From the NCBI GenBank assembly GCA_963796155.1, contig CAWCKT010000046.1:1-64000 (forward strand): a DNA stretch of 64,000 nucleotides, written 5' to 3'. The notes beneath the pieces are model-generated. The model did no database searches and was not told the origin of the DNA. It saw nothing but the letters and a program-made list of their open reading frames with translations. Positions 26,309-35,036 of this stretch are shown here, piece by piece. This DNA comes from AP-15 sp963796155. Its GTDB lineage: Bacteria; Pseudomonadota; Alphaproteobacteria; ATCC43930; CGMCC-115725. Made by a program: the position numbers and the translations under genes. How positions within the stretch are numbered: position 1 is the first letter of the stretch; each line of letters opens with the position of its first letter.

Positions 26309-27511
26309 ATGCCCGAGTCACTCCAGGAGCGCTTTCAGAACCTGCACGAGTTCATCAAGGCGGCGCGCACAAACCTGAACCGCAATTCCTGGGATTACCT
26401 GATCGGCGCCTCGGAGACCGAGACGTCGGTGGCACGCAACCGGATGGCGCTTGATGTGCTCGGCTTCCGGCCGCGGGTGTTGTGCGACGTCTTGGAGGTC
26501 GACTGCGGCGCCAGCCTCTTCGGGCGCAAATTGCGCATCCCGGTGCTGCTCGCGCCGGTCGGTTCGCTCGAGAGCTTCGATCCGGGCGCCGGCGCCACCG
26601 TCGCCAAGGCGGCCACCGAATTCGGCAACGGGATGATCTTGAGCTGTGTATCGCAGCCCGGTCTCGAAGACACCGCCGAAGCGTCAGGCGACGGTTTCAA
26701 GATCTACCAGCTCTATGTGCTCGGCGACGACAACTGGGTCGACGAGCAGTTCCGCCACGCCATCGATGCCGGCTATGACGCTTTTTGTATCACCGTCGAC
26801 ACCGACCGCTACAGCCGGCGCGAGCGCGACATCGCCAAGCGCTATCAGCGCCGCGGCGTCGTCGTTCGCAACGACGCCCGCGTCTTTCAGGCGCGCTTTA
26901 ACTGGCGCGACGTCGAGCGCGTCAGGGCGAAATTCGACATCCCGTTGATCCTCAAGGGCATCGCCACGGCCGAGGACGCCCGCCGCGCGGTCGAGCTCGG
27001 CGTCGATTGCGTCTATGTGTCGAACCACGGCGGCCGCCAGCTCGATCACGTCCTCGGCTCGATCGATGTCCTGCCGGAGATCGTCGAGGCCGTCGGCGGC
27101 CGTGCCCGTATCATCGTCGATGGCGGGATCAGCCGCGGCACCGATGTCGTCAAGGCGATGATCCTGGGTGCCGATGCGGTCGCGGTTGGCCGGCTCTATG
27201 TCTATGGCCTCGCCGCCGCCGGAGGCCCCGGCATCGTGCGCCTGCTCGAACTCCTGCAACACGAGATCACGATCTGTCTCGCCTTGCTCGGGGTCACCAA
27301 TTTTGCGGCGCTCGACAAATCGTACATCTGCCCCGGCGCGGCCGGTCACCACACCCCACGTGCACAGCGCCTTCCCGCTCCTCGACCTGCCGCGCGAGAC
27401 CTATTAAGGGGACCGATCGCTCGCGGCATATCCCACCGCTCGGGATCCCCGCATGACCCCGCTTCCGCATCCGAGCTCACTCATATGAAGTTGTGTAGCG
27501 CGGGAGCATGA
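26309..27511 (+). CDS. FMN-dependent alpha-hydroxyacid dehydrogenase/oxidase, C-terminal frameshift
   Basis: Member of the LldD/glycolate-oxidase family. Motifs: LLAPVGSLESF, YQLYVLGD, the lysine in PLILKGIAT, the catalytic H240 in VSNHGGRQLDHV and the phosphate-binding IIVDGGISRGTDVVKA/GADAVAVGRL. The frame is family-like to LDKSYICPG (about 27335), then becomes a nonsense tail that stops at 27511. Skipping one base between 27332 and 27344 gives PVTTPHVHSAFPLLDLPR and a stop at 27407, which is the expected C-terminus. One extra base is therefore suspected. Confidence 0.88.
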   Translation: MPESLQERFQNLHEFIKAARTNLNRNSWDYLIGASETETSVARNRMALDVLGFRPRVLCDVLEVDCGASLFGRKLRIPVLLAPVGSLESFDPGAGATVAKAATEFGNGMILSCVSQPGLEDTAEASGDGFKIYQLYVLGDDNWVDEQFRHAIDAGYDAFCITVDTDRYSRRERDIAKRYQRRGVVVRNDARVFQARFNWRDVERVRAKFDIPLILKGIATAEDARRAVELGVDCVYVSNHGGRQLDHVLGSIDVLPEIVEAVGGRARIIVDGGISRGTDVVKAMILGADAVAVGRLYVYGLAAAGGPGIVRLLELLQHEITICLALLGVTNFAALDKSYICPGAAGHHTPRAQRLPAPRPAARDLLRGPIARGISHRSGSPHDPASASELTHMKLCSAGA

Positions 27512-28604
27512 TCGGTTTCGAGGTGCGGGCGCGCGACGGTGCGGCGCGCCGCGGGCGGCTGGAGACCGCGCACGGCGCGGTCGACACGCCGGTCTTCATG
27601 CCGCTCGGAACACCGGCACGGTCAAGGCGATGACCTCGGAGGGGGTCGCCGACACCGGAGCGCGGATCGTTCTCGGCAACACCTACCATCTCATGTTGCG
27701 CCCCGGCGCAGAGCGCATCGCGGCACTCGGCGGGCTGCATCGCTTCATGAACTGGCCCTATGCGATCCTCACCGATTCGGGCGGTTTCCAGGTCATGTCG
27801 CTGGCCGCCCGACGCACGATTACCGAAGCCGGCGTCACCTTCCGCTCGCATCTCGACGGCAGTCTCCATGAGCTCACTCCGGAGCGCGCGATCGCGATCC
27901 AGCATCTGCTCGGCGCGGATGTGACGATGGCGCTGGACCAATGCACGCTCCACCCATCCTCGCGCGAAGCCGTGGAGAGCGCGACGGAATTGACGTTGCG
28001 CTGGGCCGAGCGTTCGCGGCGCGCCTTTGTCGAACGGCCGGGCCACGGCGTCTTCGGCATCGTGCAAGGGGGGATCGACCCAGATCTACGGCTGCGCGCC
28101 ACAGCGCGGCTGATCGAGATCGGCTTCGACGGCTATGCGGTCGGCGGGCTCGCCGTCGGCGAGGGGCAGGAGACGATGTTCTCCGTGCTCGACGCGACGG
28201 TGCCGGCTTTGCCGGAGGACCGGCCGCGCTACCTGATGGGTGTGGGCAAGCCCGCCGACCTGGTTGGCGCGGTGTTGCGCGGCGTCGACATGTTCGACTG
28301 TGTGCTGCCGACGCGCTCGGGCAGGACCGCGCAGGCCTTCACCAAGCGCGGCACCGTGAACCTGCGCAATGCGCGCCATGCCGACGACCCGATGCCGCTC
28401 GACCCCGAATGCCCGTGCCCGGCTTGCACGGGTTACAGCCGCGCCTATCTCCACCATCTCAGCCGCAGCGGCGAGATCCTCGGCAGCATGCTGCTGACGG
28501 CGCACAACCTGCGCTATTATGCCGATTTGATGGCAGCGATGCGGGCGGCGATCGAAGCGGGGTCGCTCGCCGATTTCGCCGCCGCTTTCGAGAGTTCGCC
28601 ATGA
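27508..28604 (+). pseudogene. tgt: Queuine tRNA-ribosyltransferase, 5' frameshift
   Basis: Exchanges guanine 34 of tRNA Asp/Asn/His/Tyr for preQ1. The N-terminus from the ATG at 27508 (FEVRARDGAARRGRLETAHG, then AVDTPVFMPLGT) stops after codon 41. The remainder resumes in another frame as VKAMTSEGVADTGARIVLGN. One missing base at about 27605-27620 explains the break: GGAACACCGGC should read roughly GGAACAGCCGGC. The rest is intact, with the general-base Asp in ILTDSGGFQVMSL, the nucleophilic Asp in DMFDCVLPTRSGR and the zinc cluster CPCPACTGYSRAYLHHL. Its stop overlaps the queF start (ATGA). Confidence 0.88.
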
Positions 28605-29047
28605 GCCTGACCCAGCTCGGGCACCCATCGAGATTACCCCAGTCGCCGGACGCGGCGGTGCTCGAAACCGTGCCCAACCCGCATCCCGGGTTGCTCTATG
28701 TCGTCCGTTTTACGTGCCCCGAATTCACCTCGCTCTGTCCGGTGACCGGCCAGCCCGACTTCGCCCATCTCGTGATCGACTACGTTCCCGAAGCGACGAT
28801 CCTCGAGAGCAAGTCGCTGAAGCTCTATCTCGGTGCCTTCCGCGATCACGGAGCATTCCACGAAGCCTGCACCCTGGCGATCGCCCGCCGAATCATCGAC
28901 GCAGTCGCACCGAAATGGCTGCGGATCGGCGGCTACTGGTACCCGCGCGGCGGCATTCCGATCGACATATTCTATCAGACGGCGGCGCCGCCGGCGGGGT
29001 TGTGGCTCCCCGATCCGGGTGTCGCGCCTTATCGCGGGCGAGGGTGA
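28601..29047 (+). CDS. queF: NADPH-dependent 7-cyano-7-deazaguanine reductase
   Basis: Reduces the nitrile of preQ0 to the amine preQ1, the base inserted by Tgt. It is 148 residues, the short unimodular QueF type. E41, C46 and D53 lie in EFTSLCPVTGQPDF; Cys and Asp have the seven-residue spacing of the known catalytic pair. The QueF motif ESKSLKLYLGAFRDHGAFHE follows. Its ATG overlaps the tgt stop by four bases, so the two are translationally coupled. The queG gene comes next after a repeat-rich gap. Confidence 0.95.
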   Translation: MSLTQLGHPSRLPQSPDAAVLETVPNPHPGLLYVVRFTCPEFTSLCPVTGQPDFAHLVIDYVPEATILESKSLKLYLGAFRDHGAFHEACTLAIARRIIDAVAPKWLRIGGYWYPRGGIPIDIFYQTAAPPAGLWLPDPGVAPYRGRG

Positions 29048-29639
29048 GCCTAAGAGCCCGACCCAAATGGATCTGGACATATCCGCGGGTTGTTCGTCAT
29101 TCCCGCGAAAGCGCAGGGCTGTCCGGGGGAATGGAAAGCGGTTGTTGTACCTTAATCGGAACCAACTGTAGGTCGTCATGCGCGGGCTTGACCCGCGCAT
29201 CCACGCCCTTGCCAGCGTCGCCAGCGCTTGTCCGGAGGATGTGGATGGCCGGATCAAGTCCGGCCATGACGACTTTGAGCTGCACGATGGTCATTGCATA
29301 CTCGAATCCACACGCATCAGGAATTTCCCCGGACAGCCCTGCGCGAAAGCGGGAATCCAGGAGGCCAAGGGCCGCAGCGGTCGCCGTGGACCCCCGTTTT
29401 CGAGGGTGTAATCCAATTGCGGAATTGGCGCTCTCATCGCATATTCGTCGTTCCCGCGAAAGCGGGAACCAAGGGATTTCAGTCGCTTGCTCCCCTGTTC
29501 AAGCCAGGGGCAGGCTCTGGGTCCCCGCTTTCGCGGGGACGACGAACTGGCCTCCGCGAGATTTCCTGACAGCCTCTTTCGCGGGGCTGACGGTAGCCTT
29601 CTGCAAACCCTTTCGGCATTTTCGGCCGGACGCTGAGGG
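29048..29639. repeat. Cluster of palindromic intergenic repeats
   Basis: A gene-free 590-base stretch packed with palindromes of two kinds. Type 1 is a head-to-head pair, GCGCGGGCTTGACCCGCGC (29181-29199) and GGCCGGATCAAGTCCGGCC (29247-29265), flanked by GTCAT/ATGAC. Type 2 is GTTCCCGCGAAAGCGGGAAC (29450-29469) and GTCCCCGCTTTCGCGGGGAC (29521-29540). An 18-base perfect inverted repeat, GCGCAGGGCTGTCCGGGG, joins 29111-29128 to 29327-29344 and brackets the type 1 pair. No promoter for queG could be singled out. Confidence 0.75.
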
Positions 29640-30779
29640 ATGGCCGACCCGATCCGCGAGGCGATCCGCGATCGCGCCTTATCCTCCGGCTTCGATGCGG
29701 TCGGTTTCGCCGAAGCGTGTCTCGACACCGAGGCGCGCGCCGGACTCCGCGAGTTCCTCGCTCGCGGTTATCACGGCGATATGGGCTGGCTCGCCGGCAC
29801 CGCGGCACGGCGCGGCGATCCGCGCGCGCTGTGGCCCGAGGCGCGGACGGTGATCGTGCTCGGCGTCAATTATGCGCCCGAGGACGATCCGTTGGCCCTG
29901 CTCGATGCACCGGACCGCGGCGTCGTCTCGGTCTATGCGCGCGGCCGCGACTACCACGACACCCTGAAGCGCCGCCTCAAGGCGCTGGCGCATTGGATCG
30001 AGGCGGGCTGGCCGGGGGCGCTCAAGCTCTTCGTCGACACCGCCCCGGTGATGGAGAAGCCGCTCGCGGAGCGCGCCGGGATCGGCTGGCAGGGCAAGCA
30101 CACCAACCTCGTGTCCCGCGATTTCGGCTCTTGGCTCTTCCTCGGCGAGATCTATCTGAGCCTTGCACTCGAACCCGACGCCGCGGAGACCGACCATTGC
30201 GGTTCCTGCCGGCGCTGCCTCGACGCCTGCCCGACGGCGGCGTTCCCCGCCCCCTACCGGCTCGACGCCCGGCGCTGCATCTCGTATCTGACGATCGAGC
30301 ACAAGGGGATGATCCCGGCCGAGCTGCGCCCATTGATCGGTAATCGGATTTACGGCTGCGACGACTGCCTTGCAGTCTGCCCGTGGAACAAATTCGCCCG
30401 CTCGACCCGGGAACCCGACTTCCTGCCGCGTCGGGAGCTGACCGCACCCCGACTGGCAGCACTCGCCGAGCTCGACGACGCGGCGTTTCGCACGCTGTTC
30501 GCGGGGACCGCGGTCAAGCGCACCGGACGCGACCGTTTCGTGCGCAACGTGCTGATCGCAATCGGCAACGCCGATCCCGGCGATGCTCGGCTCCTCGCCG
30601 CCGCGCAGCGCTGCCTCGACGACCGCTCGCCGCTCGTCCGCGCCGCCGCGGCATGGGCCTTTTTGCGACTGGCGCCACCCGCGCGATGTGACGCCGAACG
30701 CACCTGCCGGCTCGCTCGCGAAGACGACCCCCTCGTCAGGGAGGAATGGGAACGCATCAGACCGGGGATCGCCGCGTGA
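29640..30779 (+). CDS. queG: Epoxyqueuosine reductase
   Basis: Cobalamin- and iron-sulfur-dependent enzyme that removes the epoxide in the last step of queuosine formation on tRNA. It is 379 residues. The N-terminal cobalamin-binding part contains HGDMGWL and VDTAPVMEKPLAERAG. Two 4Fe-4S motifs follow: CGSCRRCLDACP starting at C187, and CDDCLAVCPWNKF starting at C240. The C-terminal HEAT-like tail has VRNVLIAIGN and VRAAAAWAFLRL. It completes a tgt-queF-queG set and overlaps the next small membrane gene by GTGA. Confidence 0.95.
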   Translation: MADPIREAIRDRALSSGFDAVGFAEACLDTEARAGLREFLARGYHGDMGWLAGTAARRGDPRALWPEARTVIVLGVNYAPEDDPLALLDAPDRGVVSVYARGRDYHDTLKRRLKALAHWIEAGWPGALKLFVDTAPVMEKPLAERAGIGWQGKHTNLVSRDFGSWLFLGEIYLSLALEPDAAETDHCGSCRRCLDACPTAAFPAPYRLDARRCISYLTIEHKGMIPAELRPLIGNRIYGCDDCLAVCPWNKFARSTREPDFLPRRELTAPRLAALAELDDAAFRTLFAGTAVKRTGRDRFVRNVLIAIGNADPGDARLLAAAQRCLDDRSPLVRAAAAWAFLRLAPPARCDAERTCRLAREDDPLVREEWERIRPGIAA

Positions 30780-31021
30780 GTCCGATGATCGGGCGGGCGA
30801 TCGGGGTCATCGTATTATGCCTGCTGGTCGGGCTCTTGCTGACCCATCTTGGGATCGCCGCGCGCGGCATCCTGACCGACACCTGGCATACGATCCTATC
30901 GGTCGGCCGGCTGATGGGCGATCTGGTCGAGTGGGCCGTACCCTACACCTTGCTGGGCGCCGTAGTGGTGGTGCCGCTGCTGCTGATCGGATTGGTCGCC
31001 AAGCACACCGGCCGGAAATAG
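30776..31021 (+). CDS. Small membrane protein (DUF6460-like)
   Basis: About 81 residues from the GTG at 30776, which overlaps the queG TGA by four bases. Two hydrophobic segments are clear: IGVIVLCLLVGLLLTHLGI near the N-terminus and YTLLGAVVVVPLLLIGLVA near the C-terminus, separated by WHTILSVGRLMGDLVEW. It resembles short alphaproteobacterial membrane proteins annotated as DUF6460; I am moderately sure of that name. The coupling to queG could be positional only. Confidence 0.7.
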   Translation: MSPMIGRAIGVIVLCLLVGLLLTHLGIAARGILTDTWHTILSVGRLMGDLVEWAVPYTLLGAVVVVPLLLIGLVAKHTGRK

Positions 31022-31048
31022 GCGCGAGCGGGCCGAATTAGCCCGGCT

Positions 31049-31381
31049 TCACCCAGGGCGCGGCGGCCCCCGGGTCGATCCTCGTCGTGGCCTTCCCGTC
31101 TCCGGAGCGCCGTTCTTGGCCGGTGTGACCTTGGCGCCGTCGAGCTCGACGTTGATCTCGAGCAGCGAGGTGTCGCCCGACCTGCCGAGGTTGACGCGGA
31201 TCATGTCGCTGCGGATCTCGACATACCGGCCGATGACGTCGAGCAACTCCTTCTGCAGCACCGGCAGAAAATCCGGCGCCTCGCGGCTCGCCCGCTCATG
31301 GGCGAGAACGATCTTCAGCCGCTCGCGCGCAATCACCGCGCTGGTCCGGCGCTCCGGAAAGAGCAGATTGAGGAGGCGCAT
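31049..31381 (-). CDS. minE: Cell division topological specificity factor MinE
   Basis: Drives pole-to-pole oscillation of MinCD so that the Z-ring forms at mid-cell. It is 110 residues, slightly long because of an Arg/Pro-rich tail. The N-terminal membrane/MinD-binding helix includes ARERLKIVLAHERA, and the topological domain LLDVIGRYVEI follows with MIRVNLGRSGDTSLLEINVE. Its ATG overlaps the minD stop by one base (TGATG), showing translational coupling. Confidence 0.95.
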   Translation of the reverse strand: MRLLNLLFPERRTSAVIARERLKIVLAHERASREAPDFLPVLQKELLDVIGRYVEIRSDMIRVNLGRSGDTSLLEINVELDGAKVTPAKNGAPETGRPRRGSTRGPPRPG

Positions 31382-32196
31382 CAGGCTCTACCGAACAGGG
31401 TGCGGAAGAGGTTCCGGCGCTCGGGCTGCAGGAAGCGCAGCTCGCGCTGCTCGCCAAGGAAACGGGCGACCGCATCGATATAGGCGCGGCCCGCCGGACT
31501 CTCCTCGTCGAACACGACCGGGGTCCCGGTGTTCGAGGCCTTCAGCACCAACTCCAATTCGGGGATGACGCCGAGCAGCGGGATCGACAGGATCTCCTTG
31601 ACGTCCTCGACCGTCAGCATTTCGCCTTTGCGGACGCGCTCCGGCGAATAGCGGCTCAGCAGCAGGTGGACGGCGACCGGCTCCAGGTTGAATTCGGCGC
31701 GCCGCGATTTGGAAGCGAGGAGGCCGATGATCCGGTCGCTGTCGCGGACCGAAGAGACCTCCGGGTTGGTGACGATGATCGCGCTGTCGGCGAAATACAT
31801 TGCGGTCAGCGCACCGTGCTCGATCCCGGCCGGGCTGTCGCAGACGATGTAGTCGAAGCTGTCCTTCAACTCTTCGAGCACCCGCTCGACACCCTCGCGC
31901 TTCAACGCATCCTTGTCCCGCGTCTGCGAGGTCGGAAAGATGTAGAGAAGATCGTTGCGCTTGTCCTTGATCAGCGCCTGGTTGAGCTTAGCGTCGCCGT
32001 TGATCACATTGATGAAGTCGAAGACGACGCGGCGTTCGCACCCCATGATCAGGTCGAGATTGCGCAGCCCCACATCAAAATCGATGACGACCGTCCGGTG
32101 GCCGCGCAATGCCAGCCCGGCGGCGATGGCGGCCGCGGAGGTCGTCTTGCCGACACCCCCCTTGCCGGAAGTGAGCACAATCACCTTGCCTGCCAA
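31381..32196 (-). CDS. minD: Septum site-determining ATPase MinD
   Basis: Membrane-cycling ATPase that recruits MinC to the poles. The deviant Walker A is SGKGGVGKTT near residue 10, the switch I region is DFDVGLRNLDLIMGCERR, and Walker B includes DYIVCDSPAGIE. It is 271 residues, the normal length. The C-terminal amphipathic membrane-targeting helix ends in RNLFRTLFGRA. It lies between minC (49 bases upstream) and minE (one-base overlap). Confidence 0.97.
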   Translation of the reverse strand: MAGKVIVLTSGKGGVGKTTSAAAIAAGLALRGHRTVVIDFDVGLRNLDLIMGCERRVVFDFINVINGDAKLNQALIKDKRNDLLYIFPTSQTRDKDALKREGVERVLEELKDSFDYIVCDSPAGIEHGALTAMYFADSAIIVTNPEVSSVRDSDRIIGLLASKSRRAEFNLEPVAVHLLLSRYSPERVRKGEMLTVEDVKEILSIPLLGVIPELELVLKASNTGTPVVFDEESPAGRAYIDAVARFLGEQRELRFLQPERRNLFRTLFGRA

Positions 32197-32245
32197 AAAG
32201 ACCTCCCCTTTCCGCCGTCAACCGGCGCTGTCGCCATGATGAGCG

Positions 32246-32944
32246 TCAATTTCGTGTGACGGTCAACCGGTCATCGACGAGCGCGATCTGGACCGGGAAG
32301 CCTTGCTGCTCCGGCGGGAGCTGCTCGCTGACGAGGTAGTGACCGGCAATACTTACTAGCTCCGCCTCGAGCCGGCTGCAGAAGATTCGCGCCTCGACGT
32401 CACCGCCGGCGCCGGCGAGGGCGCGGCCTCGGAGCGCGCCATAGACGTGGATATTGCCGTCGGCGATGATCTCCGCCCCCGGACTGACCGCCGCGGTGAC
32501 GACGAGATCGGCGCCGCGGGCATAGATCTGCGTGCCCGACCGGACCGGCTGGGTCACCAGCCGGGTCTTCACTGTGGCTGTGGGCAGCGGCGGTGCGCCC
32601 GGCGCGGGCTCGCGCGGCGTGCGGCGGCTCGGCTGCGGCGCGTTCGGAGCAAAGCTCGCGAGCCCGGCGCCGGCGGCGGCGTGGAGCTGCGCCGGCGTCG
32701 CATTCTGGACGCCGATCAGGGTCAGCGTGTGACGGCGCAGGATCTCCCTTGCCTCGGCGAACTCCGTTTCGCGCGTGAACTCGGCCGCTTCCTTCAGGTC
32801 GAGCACGACCGGTGCGTTCAGGAAGAACCTCGGGCTGCGCCGGATCTGCTCGGCGAGCTCGGGCTCGAAGGCGGGATCGCGCAACATGCCTGCGCGCACC
32901 ACCATCACGGTGAAGACCGCGCCCTGCACGAGATTGCCCGCCAT
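32246..32944 (-). CDS. minC: Septum site-determining protein MinC
   Basis: FtsZ-assembly inhibitor and first gene of minCDE. The N-terminal inhibitory domain has GAVFTVMVVRAG and FFLNAPVVLDL. A Pro/Arg-rich linker leads to the C-terminal beta-helix domain (QPVRSGTQIYARGADLVV, GAEIIADGNIHVYGALRGRALAG, ARIFCSRLEAELVSIAG), which binds MinD. The start is taken at the ATG 32944; a GTG at 32965 is in frame and cannot be excluded. Confidence 0.93.
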   Translation of the reverse strand: MAGNLVQGAVFTVMVVRAGMLRDPAFEPELAEQIRRSPRFFLNAPVVLDLKEAAEFTRETEFAEAREILRRHTLTLIGVQNATPAQLHAAAGAGLASFAPNAPQPSRRTPREPAPGAPPLPTATVKTRLVTQPVRSGTQIYARGADLVVTAAVSPGAEIIADGNIHVYGALRGRALAGAGGDVEARIFCSRLEAELVSIAGHYLVSEQLPPEQQGFPVQIALVDDRLTVTRN

Positions 32945-33128
32945 CCCGGAACCGGCCCCGCCCACGAAGCTTCAGGGGTTCACGGGTTAACCCCAAATCG
33001 CGCGCCTCGCAACGGTTTTGCCGAGGCACGCCGCGGTAGGTCTTTTGCGCGATCGTGTGTCGAAGCCGGCCGCGGTCTGCGAGACAAACACGCTCGCGCC
33101 AGCGCCGCGAACATGCGAGACAGGCGCC

Positions 33129-34466
33129 ATGACGGCGGTTCGATCGGCGCGGAACGAACCGGGGGGCGCGGTGGCACTCCTCGCCTCGCGGCGCTTCGGG
33201 CCGCTCTTTGCGACGCAGTTTCTGTCGGCGTTCAACGACAACGCGCTGCGCAACGCGCTGGTCCTGATGATCGCCTATCGCTCCGATATGGGTGCACTGT
33301 CAGCGCAGATCCTGATCCCGCTCGCCGCCGGGCTCTTCATACTGCCGTTCTTCCTGTGCTCGGCGACGGCCGGCGAGCTCGCCGACGCGATGGACAAGGC
33401 GTGGCTGATCCGTCTGATCAAGCTTATCGAGATCCCGGTGATGCTGACCGCCGCCGGCGGCGTGCTCGCCGGCAGCGCGACCATGCTCCTGGCGCTGCTC
33501 TTCGCGATGGGGATACAGGCGGCTTTCTTTGGTCCTCTGAAATACGCGATCCTCCCGGATCTCCTCGCCCTCGACGAGCTGCTGCTCGGCAATGCCCTCG
33601 TCGAAGCCGGCACCTTTCTCGCGATCCTCCTCGGCACAATCGCCGGCGTGTTGATCGCCACCCGGCACGGCGCCGTCGCCGTCGCCGCGCTGATCGTCCT
33701 TGTGGCGCTCGGCGCGTGGGCTGCGAGCCTGGCGATTCCGCGCACTGGCGCCGCGGCCCCCCGCAGCGCCGCGCGCTGGGGTCTCCTCACGGCGACCGTG
33801 CGCGTCATCCGGCAGGCGGCCGGCGATCTCGTGCCGTTCCGTTCGATGCTCGGCATCTCCTGGTTCTGGCTGGCCGGCGCGGTCTACTTGTCGCAATTTC
33901 CCAGCTACGTTCGCTTCACGCTGGGCGGCGAAGAAGCGGTCGTGACCTTGTTCCTGACCGTCTTTTCGGTCGGGATCGCAGTGGGCTCACTGCTGTGCAA
34001 CCGCCTCCTGGGCGGCAAGGTCAGCGCGCGGATCGTGCCCTGGGGCGCGCTCGGCATCGGGCTGTTCTCCATAGACTTGTGGCTCGCCAGCCCGGCTCCG
34101 GCCACCGCGGGAGAGCTCGGCGGGCTCGGCTCGTTCGTCGCCGATCCGTCCCACTGGCGCATCCTGGTCGATCTCTTCGGGATTGCGGTTTCGGGCGGGG
34201 TCTTCGTCGTGCCGCTCTATGCGCTGTTGCAGGCGGCCAGCGAGCGAACGCGCCGCGCCCAGGCAATCGCGGCAAATAACGTGATCAATGCCGCCGCCAT
34301 GGTCGGCGCTTCGGTGGCGACGATGGGATTGATCGCCGCCGGCGTCAGCGTCCCCGCGCTCTTCTTGCTGACCGGCAGCCTCACGCTCGTCGTCGCCTTG
34401 CTGTTATGGCGCGGTCTGGCGAGCTTCGCTTCCGCCCCAGGGTTAAGCGAGACGCCGTATCAATGA
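33129..34466 (+). CDS. MFS carrier, LplT-like
   Basis: Twelve-helix inner-membrane transporter of 445 residues related to the lysophospholipid flippase LplT and to the N-terminal part of fused acyltransferase proteins. Typical features are FATQFLSAFNDNALRNALV at the start, LFILPFFLCSATAGELADAMDK (motif A region), AAFFGPLKYAILPD and GGVFVVPLYALLQAAS. The acyltransferase and acyl-ACP synthetase domains often fused to it are absent, so it is the stand-alone form. The ATG at 33129 is chosen over a longer frame from 33018 because the conserved sequence starts shortly after. Confidence 0.86.
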   Translation: MTAVRSARNEPGGAVALLASRRFGPLFATQFLSAFNDNALRNALVLMIAYRSDMGALSAQILIPLAAGLFILPFFLCSATAGELADAMDKAWLIRLIKLIEIPVMLTAAGGVLAGSATMLLALLFAMGIQAAFFGPLKYAILPDLLALDELLLGNALVEAGTFLAILLGTIAGVLIATRHGAVAVAALIVLVALGAWAASLAIPRTGAAAPRSAARWGLLTATVRVIRQAAGDLVPFRSMLGISWFWLAGAVYLSQFPSYVRFTLGGEEAVVTLFLTVFSVGIAVGSLLCNRLLGGKVSARIVPWGALGIGLFSIDLWLASPAPATAGELGGLGSFVADPSHWRILVDLFGIAVSGGVFVVPLYALLQAASERTRRAQAIAANNVINAAAMVGASVATMGLIAAGVSVPALFLLTGSLTLVVALLLWRGLASFASAPGLSETPYQ

Positions 34467-35036
34467 TCAGCCTGGCCCAGAGCGGTGGAGGGCGCGCGCC
34501 AGGCTCACGGGCAGGGCCACGCATTCTCGGATCGCAGCGCGGACCTCCCACAGGATAGAGGGCGGCGGCACCCCGGCCCGACCCGCGACGCGCAGCCCGG
34601 CGAGGCGGAACAACAGCGCGGCCCGCGGCAGGTGGGTCCGGTCGCTGACCAGCAGCACCGAACCTTCGCCGCGCGAATTCAGCAGCCGCGCGGTGTCGCG
34701 CGCGTTCTCGACGGTGTCGTGTGATCCGGGCTCGACCAGCAACGCCGCCTCCGGAACGCCGCGAGCGATTGCCATCCGGCGCATGATTTCCGCTTCCGGC
34801 ACGGGTCCGGAGCCGCCGCCGGAGAGCAGCAGCAGCGGCGCTGCACCGTCGCGGAACAAGTCGATGCCGCGATCCAGCCGCCGCATCAGCCCTGCCGGGG
34901 CGCGGCAGCCAAGCACGACGACGACATCGGCTATCGGGAGACTTCTCCCCGGACCAAGACCTGGGGGAGATGGGTGAGGGGGCGCCGTTGGGCGCTCACC
35001 CCTGGTCGAGACGCAGGGCGACGAAGCGGAGATCAC
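34467..35036 (-). CDS. YdcF/ElyC-type DUF218 protein
   Basis: DUF218 proteins act in envelope or polysaccharide metabolism. The core reads VVVVLGCRAPAGLMRRLDRG, PLLLLSGGG, SHDTVENARDTARLL and LLVSDRTHLPRAALLF, all typical. The only usable in-frame start upstream is the GTG at 35036, which overlaps the degP 3' end by 41 bases; the first 35 residues are Pro/Arg-rich and look non-native. The segment 34935-34975 contains a weak palindromic repeat that may have altered the 5' end. It lies at the end of the hflKC-degP gene group. Confidence 0.75.
   Translation of the reverse strand: MISASSPCVSTRGERPTAPPHPSPPGLGPGRSLPIADVVVVLGCRAPAGLMRRLDRGIDLFRDGAAPLLLLSGGGSGPVPEAEIMRRMAIARGVPEAALLVEPGSHDTVENARDTARLLNSRGEGSVLLVSDRTHLPRAALLFRLAGLRVAGRAGVPPPSILWEVRAAIRECVALPVSLARALHRSGPG

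Noticed and set aside
29300..29320. CTCGAATCC resembling a tRNA T-loop
   Set aside because: No acceptor or anticodon stem can be folded around it; no tRNA gene was found in the window.
29048..29640. Possible CRISPR array in the 29-kb repeat cluster
   Set aside because: The repeats are palindromes of two types in mixed orientation, without regular spacers or cas genes.
34935..34980. Weak palindrome (CTCCCCGG...CTGGGGGAG) as a terminator of degP
   Set aside because: It lies inside the YdcF-type gene and beyond the degP stop, with mismatched arms and no U-run; more likely a degenerate repeat.
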